Positions 20,316-31,000 of a stretch of 64,000 bases of DNA are shown here, piece after piece (within the stretch, counting starts at the first letter, position 1; the number at the start of each line of letters is the position of its first letter). The notes beneath the pieces are model-generated. The model did not search any database, had not been told where the DNA came from, and saw only the letters and a list, made by a program, of their open reading frames with translations. Origin of the DNA: Actinomycetota bacterium (lineage in GTDB: Bacteria; Actinomycetota; Acidimicrobiia; Acidimicrobiales; Acidimicrobiaceae); assembly GCA_004298555.1 (NCBI GenBank), contig SCQM01000078.1:1-64000 (forward strand). The letters are read 5' to 3'. The position numbers and the translations under genes are program-made.

Positions 20316-20344
20316 TTGACAATAGTGCCAAATGTCGCTATTCT
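20316..20344 (+). promoter_or_regulatory. sigma-70-like promoter of the amino-acid-type ABC operon
   Basis: A perfect -35 box ttgaca (20316-20321) and a -10 box tattct (20339-20344) are separated by 17 bases. The predicted leader to the start codon at 20512 is about 160 bases and contains short G/C hairpins around 20366-20397 (cggct / agccg), so some leader-based control is possible. Confidence 0.6.
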
Positions 20345-20511
20345 ATTTTGTGGAGTATCCAAGGTTCGCCGAGTGCGGCTTTTTTGCAGCCGGTATCGAC
20401 GAAGGTTTGGATCTGGAACCAAATTGAGTTGATCGGCCCAATCACCTAAAGGTCAATCTTCTTAAGCTTCAAAGCAATACTGTGGCATGAAATCACAGAT
20501 ACGGGGGAAAC

Positions 20512-21480
20512 ATGATGCGAACAGTACGATCGATGAAGCTATTCCGCGTCAGCGGAATGGTGGCAGTCACTTCACTTGGAGGGGCAGTTCTCGCTAGTTG
20601 TTCTAATGGGACAAATTCCGCCTCGACCACATCAACCGTTGCAAGCGCCGGGAGTTCTACTACCGTGTCTGCGAGCAATGCCTTTCTCCAAGACATAAAG
20701 CAGCGAGGGGCAGTTCGCCTTGGAGTGATTCCCGACCCACCCTTCATGTATCTAGACTCAAAGACCAACTTGTGGAGTGGTCCATATATAGCAGTTATAC
20801 AGAACTGGGCTAAGAGTCTTGGTGTAAAGGTTGATTACGTGCCGACCACCTACGCTACCGTAATCGCCGCAGTGCAGGCTCACAAGATCGATCTGGCGGC
20901 GGGGATCTCGTACACCGCAGCGCGCGCAGCGGTAGTAAGGTACTCGGTCCCGACATGGACCGAACTCCAGTCGGTGGCCATCAATACTTCATCGACACGG
21001 GCAACGACATGGGACGAAATTAATAGCCCGAATTACACGATCTGCGTTGTCCAAGGTGCGGAGCAGGCCGTCCTAATGTCTGCCAACCCTAGCCTTTTCA
21101 AATTTAAAACTTTGACGGCCCCAAATGTAACGACCTGCCAATTGCAGGTAACGTCTGGAAGAGCTAATGGATTCTTCTATTCTTGGCTTCCCAACGGCAA
21201 CTTCGCATCCACGAGCCCAAATATCAAGCTCATCTTTGCATCCTCATCCGTTCCTACCACAACGGCTGGTTCATATGTGATCGACAATAGCTACCCCAAG
21301 AACGACCTTGATCCATTGAACACCGCTATAACTAATGCTCTGAATACGGGCGTGTTTGCCACCGCTGAGAAGGCTGCAGGAGTTGTAAACCCCTTGGATT
21401 ACGCTGCCTCTCAATCTGCGATACCGGCCTATGTTAAGACTGCCGCAGCAAAGATGTTCACCGCTGGCAACCAATCGTGA
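20512..21480 (+). CDS. ABC transporter substrate-binding lipoprotein (family 3, polar amino acid type)
   Basis: Binds a solute outside the membrane for the permease and ATPase encoded next. The lipobox LASC ends at Cys30, followed by a flexible Ser/Thr linker. The mature domain starts at IKQRGAVRLGVIPDPPFMY, the classic opening of family 3 binding proteins for amino acids, opines and related compounds, and continues with DLAAGISYTAARAAVVRYSVP. The length of 322 residues fits. The start is ATG with gggggaaac upstream; a second ATG follows directly. The ligand is unknown. The downstream genes suggest an amino-acid-like or cyclic nitrogen compound that is then degraded. Confidence 0.9.
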   Translation: MMRTVRSMKLFRVSGMVAVTSLGGAVLASCSNGTNSASTTSTVASAGSSTTVSASNAFLQDIKQRGAVRLGVIPDPPFMYLDSKTNLWSGPYIAVIQNWAKSLGVKVDYVPTTYATVIAAVQAHKIDLAAGISYTAARAAVVRYSVPTWTELQSVAINTSSTRATTWDEINSPNYTICVVQGAEQAVLMSANPSLFKFKTLTAPNVTTCQLQVTSGRANGFFYSWLPNGNFASTSPNIKLIFASSSVPTTTAGSYVIDNSYPKNDLDPLNTAITNALNTGVFATAEKAAGVVNPLDYAASQSAIPAYVKTAAAKMFTAGNQS

Positions 21481-21484
21481 TCTC

Positions 21485-22381
21485 ATGGGTCGTGAATTAT
21501 TGAGCGCGAAGAACTCCACCGTGAATTCGGGTCGAAATCCATTAACTGATACCCGCCAAAACAGCATTAATCTGCCAGAAAGACCGACGATTCTGGGCTG
21601 GGCGCGGTCAAGTGTGGGGTCAAAAGGACGTCAAGCTGGGGGAGTAATTGTATTCCTTGCCGTACTTGGGGCACTTGTCCTACTGTTTCACTTCACGCGA
21701 GAATCTGCTCCCCCTTATCACTGGGAGTTTGGGGTGGTCTGGTCATTCCTGCCCACTCTCCTTCGAGGGTTGCTATTAACCTTAGAGATTACGGTTCTCA
21801 GTATTGTATTCGGAATGTTCCTCGGAATTTTCGTGGCTGCAGCCCGTCTATCAGGTAATCTATTGATTCGAGTTCCGGTAACCGGCTATATCGAAGTAAT
21901 GCGTGGCACCCCAGTTCTTGTGCAGCTTATTTGGATCTTCTATGTCCTGCCGATATTGGCTGGAATCAAGCTATCGGGGCTTGAGTCCGCAGTCGTGGCT
22001 TTCAGCCTGAACCTGGGGGCGTTTTACGGTGAGGCTTTCAGGGCAGGAATCCAATCAGTGCCCAAAGAGCAGGTTGAGACTGCAGAAGTGCTAGGGCTCA
22101 CCTACTCACAAAGAATGCATTATGTTGTTCTGCCCCAGGCGGCTCGCAACGTTCTTCCGGTGCTGTTATCAATAAGCGTTAATCTTTTCAAGGATACGTC
22201 TTTAGTGTCGGCCCTCGGTGTGAGCGATCTGATGTTTCTTGGAGAGTCGGTAGCCACAAACGTGTTCAGGCCACTAGAGATCTTGACCACCGTGGCCGTA
22301 ATCTATTTCCTAGTCGCCTTCCCAATTACGATTTTGGTTCGCCGCTTGGAGCTGCACCTCAATCGGCATCGAAGGAAATGA
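21485..22381 (+). CDS. ABC transporter permease (amino-acid type, HisM/GlnP-like)
   Basis: Membrane subunit of the importer. The N-terminal ~60 residues are polar, then a first membrane helix ([17 protein letters not shown]) precedes the conserved core with [35 protein letters not shown] and the ATPase-contact loop [21 protein letters not shown] chose the ATG at 21485, four bases after the stop of the binding protein; a longer frame would overlap that gene. The stop overlaps the next ATG by four bases. Confidence 0.9.
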   Translation: MGRELLSAKNSTVNSGRNPLTDTRQNSINLPERPTILGWARSSVGSKGRQAGGVIVFLAVLGALVLLFHFTRESAPPYHWEFGVVWSFLPTLLRGLLLTLEITVLSIVFGMFLGIFVAAARLSGNLLIRVPVTGYIEVMRGTPVLVQLIWIFYVLPILAGIKLSGLESAVVAFSLNLGAFYGEAFRAGIQSVPKEQVETAEVLGLTYSQRMHYVVLPQAARNVLPVLLSISVNLFKDTSLVSALGVSDLMFLGESVATNVFRPLEILTTVAVIYFLVAFPITILVRRLELHLNRHRRK

Positions 22382-23187
22382 GTTTCTCTATGGATTCTTC
22401 AGTCACATCTTCCGCCTTCGAAATCGAATTAGTGGATTTAGCCAAGTATTACGGGACCAGCCGAGTGTTTGAACACTTCAATCTTGCCGTAAAGAACGGG
22501 GAGGTTGTCTCCATCATTGGTCCAAGTGGTTCAGGCAAGAGCACTTTATGCAGGGTAGCAGTGGGGCTTGAGCCATTTCAGGAAGGGAGGATTCTGGTAC
22601 GGGGCGAACTTTACAAGTCGGCCGACGGAAAAGAGGCATCACTTAGAGGTCGTGAAGCACGTGCGGTTCGGCGCGAACTCGGGATGGTTTTTCAGCACTT
22701 CACGCTGTTTCCACAGCTGAAAGTCATTGACAATATAATGCTGGGACCGCTCAAGGTTCTTGGCCTCCCGAAGGACGAAGCGCGCAAGAGGGCAGAGACT
22801 GTGCTGGCGCGGGTTGGCATGGCAGAGAAAGCGGATTCATATCCGGGGCACCTTTCAGGTGGCCAACAGCAGCGCACTGCGATTGCACGGGAACTCGCTA
22901 TGGATCGTCGGGTGATTTTCTTTGACGAGGTCACTTCGGCACTCGATCCGGAGCTTGCAGGTGAGGTCTTGAAGGCGATGCATGATCTTGCTTTGACTGG
23001 CATCACAATGGTCGTGGTAACACACGAGATGGGTTTCGCTCGCAACGTTTCTGATCGGGTGGTATTTATGGACCAGGGCCAAATAGTCGAAATTGGTGCG
23101 CCTGATGCAATATTTTCAAATCCTTCTGAACCACGAACGCGAGAGTTTCTCGACAGAGTTCTGGCAGAACGTTCGAGGAGGGACTAG
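22378..23187 (+). CDS. ABC transporter ATP-binding protein (GlnQ/HisP type)
   Basis: ATPase of the amino-acid-type importer. Walker [10 protein letters not shown] is near residue 48, the Q-loop is in [11 protein letters not shown], the signature motif is LSGGQQQR, Walker B is [14 protein letters not shown] and the switch His is in [10 protein letters not shown]. The length of 269 residues is normal. The gene overlaps the permease by four bases. The importer is therefore a complete three-gene set. Confidence 0.94.
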   Translation: MSFSMDSSVTSSAFEIELVDLAKYYGTSRVFEHFNLAVKNGEVVSIIGPSGSGKSTLCRVAVGLEPFQEGRILVRGELYKSADGKEASLRGREARAVRRELGMVFQHFTLFPQLKVIDNIMLGPLKVLGLPKDEARKRAETVLARVGMAEKADSYPGHLSGGQQQRTAIARELAMDRRVIFFDEVTSALDPELAGEVLKAMHDLALTGITMVVVTHEMGFARNVSDRVVFMDQGQIVEIGAPDAIFSNPSEPRTREFLDRVLAERSRRD

Positions 23188-23227
23188 GTATGAAAACGAT
23201 CGATCTTCTCAAGGGGGCAGCTTTACC

Positions 23228-24136
23228 ATGAACTTGCCCCCGACACAGCTCGGACCTCCCGATAGTCTGTTTGCCGATAGTCTATTTGTCGATGCAGAGG
23301 CGCGGCTGCCACAGCTTCCTCGGAGGCAACGTGAATTGACACAAGCTCTGCTAGCGGAACCGGAAACTTTTGCGTTCGGTTCCGTTCGGGAGGTGTCTGA
23401 CAAATATGGTGTCAACACTGCCACCGTGTTGAGGTTTGCCCGTTCTCTGGGATTTTCCGGATATCAGGCGCTTCAGGAGGCAGTCCGCCTTGCTTATCTC
23501 CGTTACACCGGCCTGCAGGTTCCCGAGGTGTCAGCGGGCGAAGGGCTTGGAGCTCTAAGGGATCACCATCATGGAAATATTGATCGGGCTTACGAAACAG
23601 CCGGTGATCTCGATGCTGTTTGCCAAGCTTTACTTCGCGCCAGACGGGTGATAGTTACTGGCGAGAGCATATCTGCTTCTCTGGCACAACTCTTTGTGCG
23701 TATGCTGCGATTTGCAAATTTGCGTGCAGAGTTTGTGAGCGCCAGTGGAGTCGATCGTACGATCGGTTTGAGCGACATTGACTCAAGAGATGTGGTAGTC
23801 GGATTTGGACTGTGGCTGCAGTTCAAGCCGACACTTGAAGCCATGGCAATTGCTAGACGCAGGGGCGCAGTGACCATAGTGATTTCGGGCTCAGCCTCGA
23901 GTCCATTGGCACGTCACGCGATGTATGTGCTCCCAGCACCTGCTCAGGGCCAGGCACTCTCGTTTTCGGTGGTTCCAAATGTGGCTTTGATGGAACTCAT
24001 TGCCGATCAATTGGTTCGTTCGAGGCGTGCGGCGGGGCACAGGGATGACGAACTTCTCCATGACAGGTTTGTAGAGGAGAACATGCTTGCACCGCTTGTC
24101 GAAAAGGGAGGAAGTGGCCCGCTTTCGAAGAATTGA
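23228..24136 (+). CDS. RpiR/MurR-family transcriptional regulator
   Basis: An N-terminal helix-turn-helix domain (SVREVSDKYGVNTATVLRFA) is followed by a SIS sugar-isomerase domain (RRVIVTGESISASLAQLF and VVVGFGLWLQFKPTLEAMAIA). Such regulators usually sense phosphosugars, but many sit in amino-acid or nitrogen-compound clusters. I chose the ATG at 23228, preceded by aaggggg about 12 bases upstream; a longer frame overlaps the ATPase gene. Near the N-terminus residues DSLFADSLFVD come from an imperfect 15-base tandem repeat. It lies between the importer and the catabolic genes and probably controls both. Confidence 0.87.
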   Translation: MNLPPTQLGPPDSLFADSLFVDAEARLPQLPRRQRELTQALLAEPETFAFGSVREVSDKYGVNTATVLRFARSLGFSGYQALQEAVRLAYLRYTGLQVPEVSAGEGLGALRDHHHGNIDRAYETAGDLDAVCQALLRARRVIVTGESISASLAQLFVRMLRFANLRAEFVSASGVDRTIGLSDIDSRDVVVGFGLWLQFKPTLEAMAIARRRGAVTIVISGSASSPLARHAMYVLPAPAQGQALSFSVVPNVALMELIADQLVRSRRAAGHRDDELLHDRFVEENMLAPLVEKGGSGPLSKN

Positions 24137-24193
24137 CCAATTTTTTGGCACATGAGACTACTAATTGCGAAAAATAAATAAAGGAGACGAGTT

Positions 24194-25450
24194 ATGGTGT
24201 CGAAAGGTGAGAACATCACGCGAACGAGCGTCCAGCCCGAAGAAGATCTAAGCCTCAAAGACATTCTGGAAATTGAAGTGCCGGATGAGAGGGTGAACCG
24301 CCTGAAGAAGCTGACCCATCCTGATGACGAGCTGAGCGACGAGGTCGAAACCTGGGTGGCCCGGAAACAGGTGCAGTGGGCAAATATTCAGTATGCGCGT
24401 TTTCTGGCAGGGGCTAAATACACTGAGCAAGATGTTGATGACGTCCTTACCAATTCTATCGACATCCACGCCCATGGAGGATCGGATCCCTTTGAACGTC
24501 TGATGTTGGAGGATGATCTTGCTTATGACTATACCGATGCAGGCATGCGGGCAATGGTTGTTAAGACTTGGTATACCCCGTCTGCATCACGCAATGCTCT
24601 GGTACAGAAACTCGTAGATCGATATGCCGAAGAGCGCAACCTCAGAGCAGTGCAGTGCTTCGGTGGTGTAACTCTGAACTACTCGCAGGGCGGTCTAAAT
24701 CCTGAGGCGGTAAAAAAATGTCTTGGATTTCCAGGAATGAAATACGTCTGGATGCCGATGGTGGACTCATATCATCATCGCAAGGTAGTTTACGATGACA
24801 CTTCAGGTCATGGAATCGAACTTCTCGATGAAAGAGGGCGCGTAGTTCCTGAGCTGCGAGAGATTATCAAGATCGCTGCTGAAAATGACCTAGTTCTCGC
24901 ATGCGGACACTATCCCTTCGAAGACACATACCGGCTTTTCCAGGAGGCCAAGGACGCAGGTGTGATTCATATGGAAGTTGTTCATCCCGCGCACATCCAT
25001 TCCAAGCACTCGATTAAACAGATGCAAATGCAAGCTGAGTTAGGGGTAAAGCTGATGCTTTCAGGTCTTGGCGCGGAAGCCTTTCCGCTCCACGAATCCG
25101 GACCTCTATATGCCGCCAGGCAGATAAAGGAAGTTGGGGCTGAGAACTGTGTTTATGGTTCCGACTATGGCCAGCTTCAAAACTTTCCTCATGTCGTAGG
25201 AACCCGTTGGATGATAAAGCTGCTTTTCAGTTACGGATGCACGAAAGAGGAGCTTTACAAAGTCTTTCAGGTATCTCCAGCGGCGCACTTGGGAATAGAG
25301 CCACCTCCGCCACTTGGAGTTCCGGCACATCCAAATTGGCCGAAGCACTCATCTTTCAGCAAATACGCTGGACATCCCCAAGGGGATCCTCAGGCCCGAG
25401 AGCGCTCTCATGGACGGTGGACGCCCCCTCTTAATGGAAATAATGGCTGA
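24194..25450 (+). CDS. DUF6282-like metal-dependent hydrolase (amidohydrolase superfamily)
   Basis: A 418-residue protein with the metal-binding opening SIDIHAHGGSDPF near residue 94, the histidine cluster DSYHHRKVV, LACGHYPFED and VVHPAHIHSKHS, and a late acidic VYGSDYGQ. This is the pattern of a TIM-barrel amidohydrolase-type metal enzyme. The N-terminal ~90 residues are an extra helical domain. A strong ribosome site (aaaggagacgag) precedes the ATG. The substrate is unknown. Together with the FAD enzyme and SDR downstream it probably degrades the compound brought in by the importer. Confidence 0.75.
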   Translation: MVSKGENITRTSVQPEEDLSLKDILEIEVPDERVNRLKKLTHPDDELSDEVETWVARKQVQWANIQYARFLAGAKYTEQDVDDVLTNSIDIHAHGGSDPFERLMLEDDLAYDYTDAGMRAMVVKTWYTPSASRNALVQKLVDRYAEERNLRAVQCFGGVTLNYSQGGLNPEAVKKCLGFPGMKYVWMPMVDSYHHRKVVYDDTSGHGIELLDERGRVVPELREIIKIAAENDLVLACGHYPFEDTYRLFQEAKDAGVIHMEVVHPAHIHSKHSIKQMQMQAELGVKLMLSGLGAEAFPLHESGPLYAARQIKEVGAENCVYGSDYGQLQNFPHVVGTRWMIKLLFSYGCTKEELYKVFQVSPAAHLGIEPPPPLGVPAHPNWPKHSSFSKYAGHPQGDPQARERSHGRWTPPLNGNNG

Positions 25451-25459
25451 GGTGGCGAT

Positions 25460-26908
25460 ATGGAGAATCAAATCGAAGTGGTAGACGTTGTAGTCGTCGG
25501 TGGTGGCGGGGCTGGTCTGGCTGCCGCAGTGGCATCGGCGGTTCGAGGAATGAAGACTGTTTTGCTCGAGAAGGAGCCAATTCTTGGTGGGACGACGAGA
25601 CGGTCTGTGGGTTCATTTTCCGCCGCAGGCACCCGTCTTCAAAGACGTGCCGGAATCACCGACAGTCCCGATGATTTCAAGGAAGACATGGTGGCATTTG
25701 CACCTGCCTTAGCATCACGTGATAACAGCGCGCTGAGGGCTATGCTTGCCGCGGAGGCCTCCGTCACTCTGGCATGGCTGGAGGATCTGGGCGTCGTATT
25801 CGTCGGACCCTTTCCCGAACCTCCACACCGGGTCAGTCGGATGCATAACGTCATACCCAACTCGCAGGCATACATCGATGTTCTTGGATCCGCGGCTCGC
25901 AGTTTCGGGGTGAAGATCTACCTGGGTGCACAGGTACGATCGATAATCGAAGATAATGGCCATGTCACTGGCGTCAGGTATTCAAGGAGTGGCGGCGACG
26001 AGATTGCGGCTGTGGCCCGCCGTGGAGTGATTCTGGCCAGTGGCGATTTTTCGGGAAATGCGGAACTTCGGAAGAGGTATCTCGAGCCTGCAGCTGCGTC
26101 TGCAATACCCGTCAACTCGGAAAGTAACGGGGACGGTTTTGTAATGACGAAGTCTTTGGGTGCTGCGCAACGCAATATGGATATGATATTTGGACCTCAA
26201 CTCCGCTTTCCAACGTCTCCGAAGCCCGGATTTACTGAGCGCCTTCCCAAGTGGAAATGGGTCAATCGGTTGGGAGGACTATACATGAGCAAGGCCCCAT
26301 CCTGGGCTTTGAAGCCGCTTGTCACGTCGTTGCTGATTACCCACATGTCTCCGTCGGAAAGCCTTTTCGAAGAAGGCGCCATACTGGTGGATCTTGACGG
26401 CAACCTCGTGACCGGCAAGACACCTGCTGCCGGACTTGCAATGGTGCGGGACTCAACGGGATATATCGTTTTCGATGATGTGGTCGCAAAGAAATTTGCA
26501 GCCTTTCCATACTTTATTTCAACTGCGCCCGGTATTGCTTATGCCTATTTTGCTGATTATTCGCGGGGAAGACCAGATCTGGTGCACAACGGCACTTCCT
26601 TGGAGGAACTTGGAAACACTATTGGAGTACCGGCTGCCCAGCTACGGATGACCGCAGAGAATCTTCGTCAGCCTCCTTTCCATGCAATGGGGCCCGTTCG
26701 CGCGATGCTCACAGTGACTGAGGGGTCTCTTGCTGTAGATACCGAATGCCGTGTGCTTTCAGAGGATGGAACACCCATAGAAGGTCTATATGCAGTGGGA
26801 GGCATTGGACAAGGTGGGATGATGCTTAAAGGACACGGCCTTCACATTGCTTGGGCACTCACTTCAGGTCGAATAGCAGGGGAATCAGCTGCAAGGAGAG
26901 AAGCATGA
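25460..26908 (+). CDS. FAD-dependent oxidoreductase (fumarate reductase/3-ketosteroid dehydrogenase-like)
   Basis: The N-terminal FAD-binding motif VVVVGGGGAGLAAAVASA is followed by the family's KTVLLEKEPILGGTTRRS. The second FAD-contact region is GVILASGDFSGN and the C-terminal one is GLYAVGGIGQGG...KGHGLHIAWALTSGRIAG. The length of 482 residues matches soluble flavoproteins that reduce or desaturate C=C bonds in acids or ketones. It lacks the heme and FMN domains of fumarate reductase. It lies nine bases after the hydrolase gene and overlaps the SDR gene by four bases, so the three act in one pathway. Confidence 0.87.
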   Translation: MENQIEVVDVVVVGGGGAGLAAAVASAVRGMKTVLLEKEPILGGTTRRSVGSFSAAGTRLQRRAGITDSPDDFKEDMVAFAPALASRDNSALRAMLAAEASVTLAWLEDLGVVFVGPFPEPPHRVSRMHNVIPNSQAYIDVLGSAARSFGVKIYLGAQVRSIIEDNGHVTGVRYSRSGGDEIAAVARRGVILASGDFSGNAELRKRYLEPAAASAIPVNSESNGDGFVMTKSLGAAQRNMDMIFGPQLRFPTSPKPGFTERLPKWKWVNRLGGLYMSKAPSWALKPLVTSLLITHMSPSESLFEEGAILVDLDGNLVTGKTPAAGLAMVRDSTGYIVFDDVVAKKFAAFPYFISTAPGIAYAYFADYSRGRPDLVHNGTSLEELGNTIGVPAAQLRMTAENLRQPPFHAMGPVRAMLTVTEGSLAVDTECRVLSEDGTPIEGLYAVGGIGQGGMMLKGHGLHIAWALTSGRIAGESAARREA

Positions 26909-27687
26909 ATTTCGAAGGTGGAGTAGTCGCAGTCACAGGCGGCGCAAGCGGGATTGGCTTTGCCACAGCTTCTCAGTTGGCGTCGCTTGGAGCCAGCGTC
27001 GCGCTAATTGACCTGAATAAGGATCTTTTGCAGCAGTCAGCAAAAGTGATTAGCGACTTAGGCCAGACAGTGATGACGGTAAGTGCTGACGTAACTAATA
27101 CGGACGAAACGAATAGCGCGATAGCTGCAATAGTAGATAAGTTTGGCCGACTTGACGGGTTTGTAGCTTGTGCAGGCATCCGAATGGTATCTGCACAGAC
27201 TATAGATCTTGATGACGAGGCGTGGGACAATATTATTCGTGTCAACCTGCGCGGAATGTTCGTCAGCCTGAGAGCTGCTGCGCGGCAGATGGCTTCAGTA
27301 GGATCAGGTGTAATCGTCACCATCGGCTCACTCTCAGGGCATGCTCCGCGAGTCGGCCAGAGTGCCTATTCGGTTAGCAAGGCTGGCGTGATTCAGCTGA
27401 CCCGCGTGCTTGCCCTTGAACTTGCTGAGAAGGGAATTCGGGTAAATACCGTGTGCCCGGGTGTAGTAAATACAGCGATGATGAAGCTTTCACGTGCCCA
27501 GGATGGAGAAGACGTGGTGAACCGCAAGTTATACGGTTCTCTTCCTGAGTTCAGAGTTGGAATTCCTCTCAGGCGTTACGCCGAGCCGGAGGATGTTGCG
27601 GATGCCGTGGTTTACCTTCTCTCGCCTGGCGCCAGACACATAACAGGTCAGAGCTTTTTCGTGGACGGCGGAGAATCGATAGTTTAA
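26905..27687 (+). CDS. short-chain dehydrogenase/reductase (SDR)
   Basis: A classical SDR of 260 residues. The cofactor motif TGGASGIG is at 11-18, the acidic residue in ALIDLN suggests NAD preference, and the catalytic residues are Ser (IGSLSG) with the YSVSK Tyr/Lys pair. The C-terminus ITGQSFFVDGG is typical. The ATG at 26905 overlaps the stop of the flavoprotein gene. The enzyme probably oxidises an alcohol intermediate. The gene ends in a stem-loop, which marks the end of the cluster. Confidence 0.93.
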   Translation: MNFEGGVVAVTGGASGIGFATASQLASLGASVALIDLNKDLLQQSAKVISDLGQTVMTVSADVTNTDETNSAIAAIVDKFGRLDGFVACAGIRMVSAQTIDLDDEAWDNIIRVNLRGMFVSLRAAARQMASVGSGVIVTIGSLSGHAPRVGQSAYSVSKAGVIQLTRVLALELAEKGIRVNTVCPGVVNTAMMKLSRAQDGEDVVNRKLYGSLPEFRVGIPLRRYAEPEDVADAVVYLLSPGARHITGQSFFVDGGESIV

Positions 27688-27702
27688 CCTATCGATCTTT
27701 TC
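27675..27702 (+). terminator. terminator-like hairpin at the end of the SDR gene
   Basis: A perfect 8-bp stem (atcgatag / ctatcgat) with a 6-base loop includes the SDR stop codon and is followed by ctttt. The A/T-rich stem and short T run make it moderate. Confidence 0.45.
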
Positions 27703-28068
27703 CAGGATTTAAAGATTTGACTAATTGAGATAAATAAGGGAGCGCGTTGAGGCAAAAGTTTATCAGATGGTAAGAGAAATAAAGGACCCCTGGAAGATTG
27801 CTAGCGGTACCCTTGCCGAGGTCCAGATCATACTCTTCCAGATTGCTTAATTTGCGGTTCCTACCAGCATCTTGATGTCGAAAGACTCAAGGGCGGGGTT
27901 GGGATCACTAGAGCCGTTCGATTGCTCGCAGCGCCATGGAGTCGTCATCGGGAAGCCATCGAGCAGTGAGCAGCCCAAGTGGCAACCGGGTCAATGAGTT
28001 TTCCTATTTATGAAGATCAATAAGCAGCTAATATCTCCTTGTTGATGATCTAGGAGCTGGTTTCGAAC
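27703..28068. other. gap before the glutamate dehydrogenase gene, no gene seen
   Basis: No frame of useful length is present. A short open stretch after 27767 encodes about 27 residues before a stop and was not accepted as a gene. The ribosome site for the next gene (taggagctgg) is at the right end. Confidence 0.5.
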
Positions 28069-31000
28069 GTGGAGCAAAGAACTTCAAAGGGTCATGCGTT
28101 GGATCCGGAATGGATTGAAGCGCTTGCTGACATTCTCGGAGGGCCGGATGCCTACAAGGAGGCGGCATGGTTTGCTAAACGCGTGCCATCTGGCTATATC
28201 GACCATAACCCGCTTATTGTCGTAGGGTTCGATGCTGTCCACGTCGCTGCGTTGGAACTCGGTGGCCAGGGACAGCCCGAACAGGATGTGGCTAAAAATT
28301 CAAGTGTCAGTGCACCTCCAGTGCGTCGCGGTTCCACTTTCGGCGGGATCTATTCCCTGGCAGTGCCGCCACAGGCCCTCGATGACCTTGGGCATTTTCA
28401 GCTTCGGCGCTACGGGTTCTCAAGCGTCGAGCTGAGTGAAATGGTGCCGGTATTTGAGAGTTTCGGTTTTAAAGTGGTGGAAGTCCTGCCCACACTGTTC
28501 CAACCGGTTGAGTCAACCGAAAAGCTGATTCATTTAGATGACATCAGACTCAGATGGGCTGACAAGACCCAGGTGAATTTTTCAATCGATTCAGAGGCAG
28601 ACAGTCAGAGGCTGATCGATGCTTTGAACGCGGTCGATAGAGGTCGTTGTGAGGTTGACCTGCTAAACCGGCTTGTACTAGGTGCCGGGCTTCACTGGCA
28701 GCAGGTGGAGATTTTCCGCGCATATCGTCAGTATCGTCTTCAGATCAGTAAACGTTTTTCCAATGAAGAGCTCGACGAAGCTCTCTATGCCTTTCCTTCG
28801 GTTGCCTCAGCTCTGGTGGCCATCTTTGAGGCAAAATTTGATCCAGCGATCTCTTCTCGTGATGAGGTTATCTCCAATGCCAGGAATCAGTTAATTCATG
28901 AGTTGAGCCTGGTATCTGACTTCGACCATGATCAGATATTGCGCGGCTATTTAGAACTTATCGATGCCACGGTCAGAACGAGCTATTATCTTCGGGACTC
29001 GAGTGGCCAACCATTGCCGGCGCTAGTTCTCAAGTTGGCTGCATCCAGGTTGCCGGGCGGGATCTTATCGCATCCGCTCCTCGAATCCTTTGTCTACAGT
29101 CCTGATCTTGAGGCAGTGCATCTTCGCGCTGGGTTAGTCGCTCGTGGAGGGATCCGTTGGAGCGAGCGGATTGCCGACTTTCGCACAGAAGTTCTTGGCC
29201 TGGCTCAAGCTCAAATCAAAAAGAATGCAGTCATTGTGCCTACGGGAGCTAAGGGCGGCTTTGTGATTCGGGACAGCCTTGACCCCGGGCCCGAAGAGGT
29301 TCTCGATGCTTATAAGACCTTTATACGGTCATTGCTGGATATCACCGATAACCTGATAGATGGCCATGTTGTAACCCCTGGAGGAGTGGTTGCATTCGAT
29401 GGGGATGACCACTATTTGGTGGTAGCGGCCGACAAAGGGACATCCAGCTTCTCTGATATTGCTAACGCCATCAGCATTGAGAACGGTTTTTGGCTTGGAG
29501 ATGCTTTTGCTTCTGGGGGAACGCATGGATACGACCATAAGGCAATGCGCATCACGGCCCGAGGCGCCTGGATTGCGGTACGGCGCCATTTCGAGCAGCT
29601 GGAAATGGACGTTCAGAACGACACTATAAAGGTTGTGGGCGTCGGGGACATGTCAGGGGATGTTTTCGGCAATGGCATGCTGCAGAGTCAATCCATAGCT
29701 TTGGTCGCTGCGTTTGATCATCGCCACATTTTCGTTGATCCAGACCCAGATCCTCTTATCTCTTTCCGAGAAAGGCAACGTCTCGCTGGGCTCGAAAGAT
29801 CATCATGGAATGATTATGATCGCGGAGTCCTTTCATTGGGAGGTGGCGTGTGGTCCCGCGACTCTAAAGAGATTCCTCTGCATCCTCGGGTAAGGGAGCT
29901 GCTGGGGCTGTCGGCGGAGTCCCTTAGTCCACCGGAACTAATTGCTGCGATCTTAGAAGCTTCCGTTGACCTGATTTGGTTTGGAGGTATCGGCACATAT
30001 TTGAAGGATCGTGACGAGTCTGACGCAGATATCGGGGACCCAGAAAATGACTTGGTCAGGATCACAGCAGATAAGGTCAGGGCCCGGGTAGTCGCCGAAG
30101 GTGCAAATCTCGCTGTGACTCAGAAGGCCCGGATGCGCTATGCCCGCCGCGGTGGTCGCATCAACACTGATTTCATCGATAATGCTGCAGGCGTAGCGAT
30201 TTCAGACCGAGAGGTGAATCTGAAAATTCTTCTTGATCTCGCTATCAAAGAGCAGCTAATGGACAACCAGGGCCGGAACTCTATTTTGGCTGAAGCTTCA
30301 GACGAGGTTGCTAACGGAGTGCTGCGGCAAGTCGATCTAAGCCTTGGCGCGATCACAAGCGCGGTTCCATTGAGCGTTTCCGAACTTGACGCATTTGAGG
30401 CCTTAATCCAAGAGTTAGTAAGTTCAAATCGTTTGGACAGAACTGGCGAGTCACTTCCAAGCTCAGAGGAGTTCGCGCGGCGTAGGGAAAACGGAGCAGG
30501 ACTGATCCGTCCTGAGCTGGCAATACTTCTGTCGTATTCAAAGCTGGACCTAAAGTCTGCCCTGGTAGATGATCCGCTGGTTGATGACCCGACGCTGTTG
30601 GAATTGGCCCATTCATATTTCCCAGGGTCGGTCACTCAACGCTTTGCTGGTCTGATTTCCAGGCACGCGTTGTACCGCCAACTCATTGCGACCAGCCTTG
30701 CGGGCGAGATAGTTGACCGCATGGGTATTATATGGGCCCGAGAGACATCGGCAGAGTTCAACTGCACCTTGACTGAGGTGGGTGGTGCATTCTGGGCAAG
30801 TTGCAAAGTTTTAGGTGCAACAGAGCTTTGGCTCATGGCTGAGAATCCAGATTTATTGCCTGGGCATCAAACAAGGTTTACATTCAACCAAATTGTTGCA
30901 AATGCGGTCAATGAGCTGGCCAGAATCTATCTCCGCCGTGGCGAAACGATGAATCCCGTTTCAGTCATTTCCCGCGATTTGGCACCGACCGCGGCTGCGG

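Noticed and set aside
19768-20319. A 183-residue open frame on the plus strand
   Set aside because: No recognisable domain, irregular composition, no ribosome site, and it runs into the promoter of the importer operon.
27767-27850. A 27-residue frame whose end faintly recalls acyl-CoA dehydrogenase C-termini
   Set aside because: Too short, and the resemblance depends on a handful of residues. It has no supporting upstream homology.
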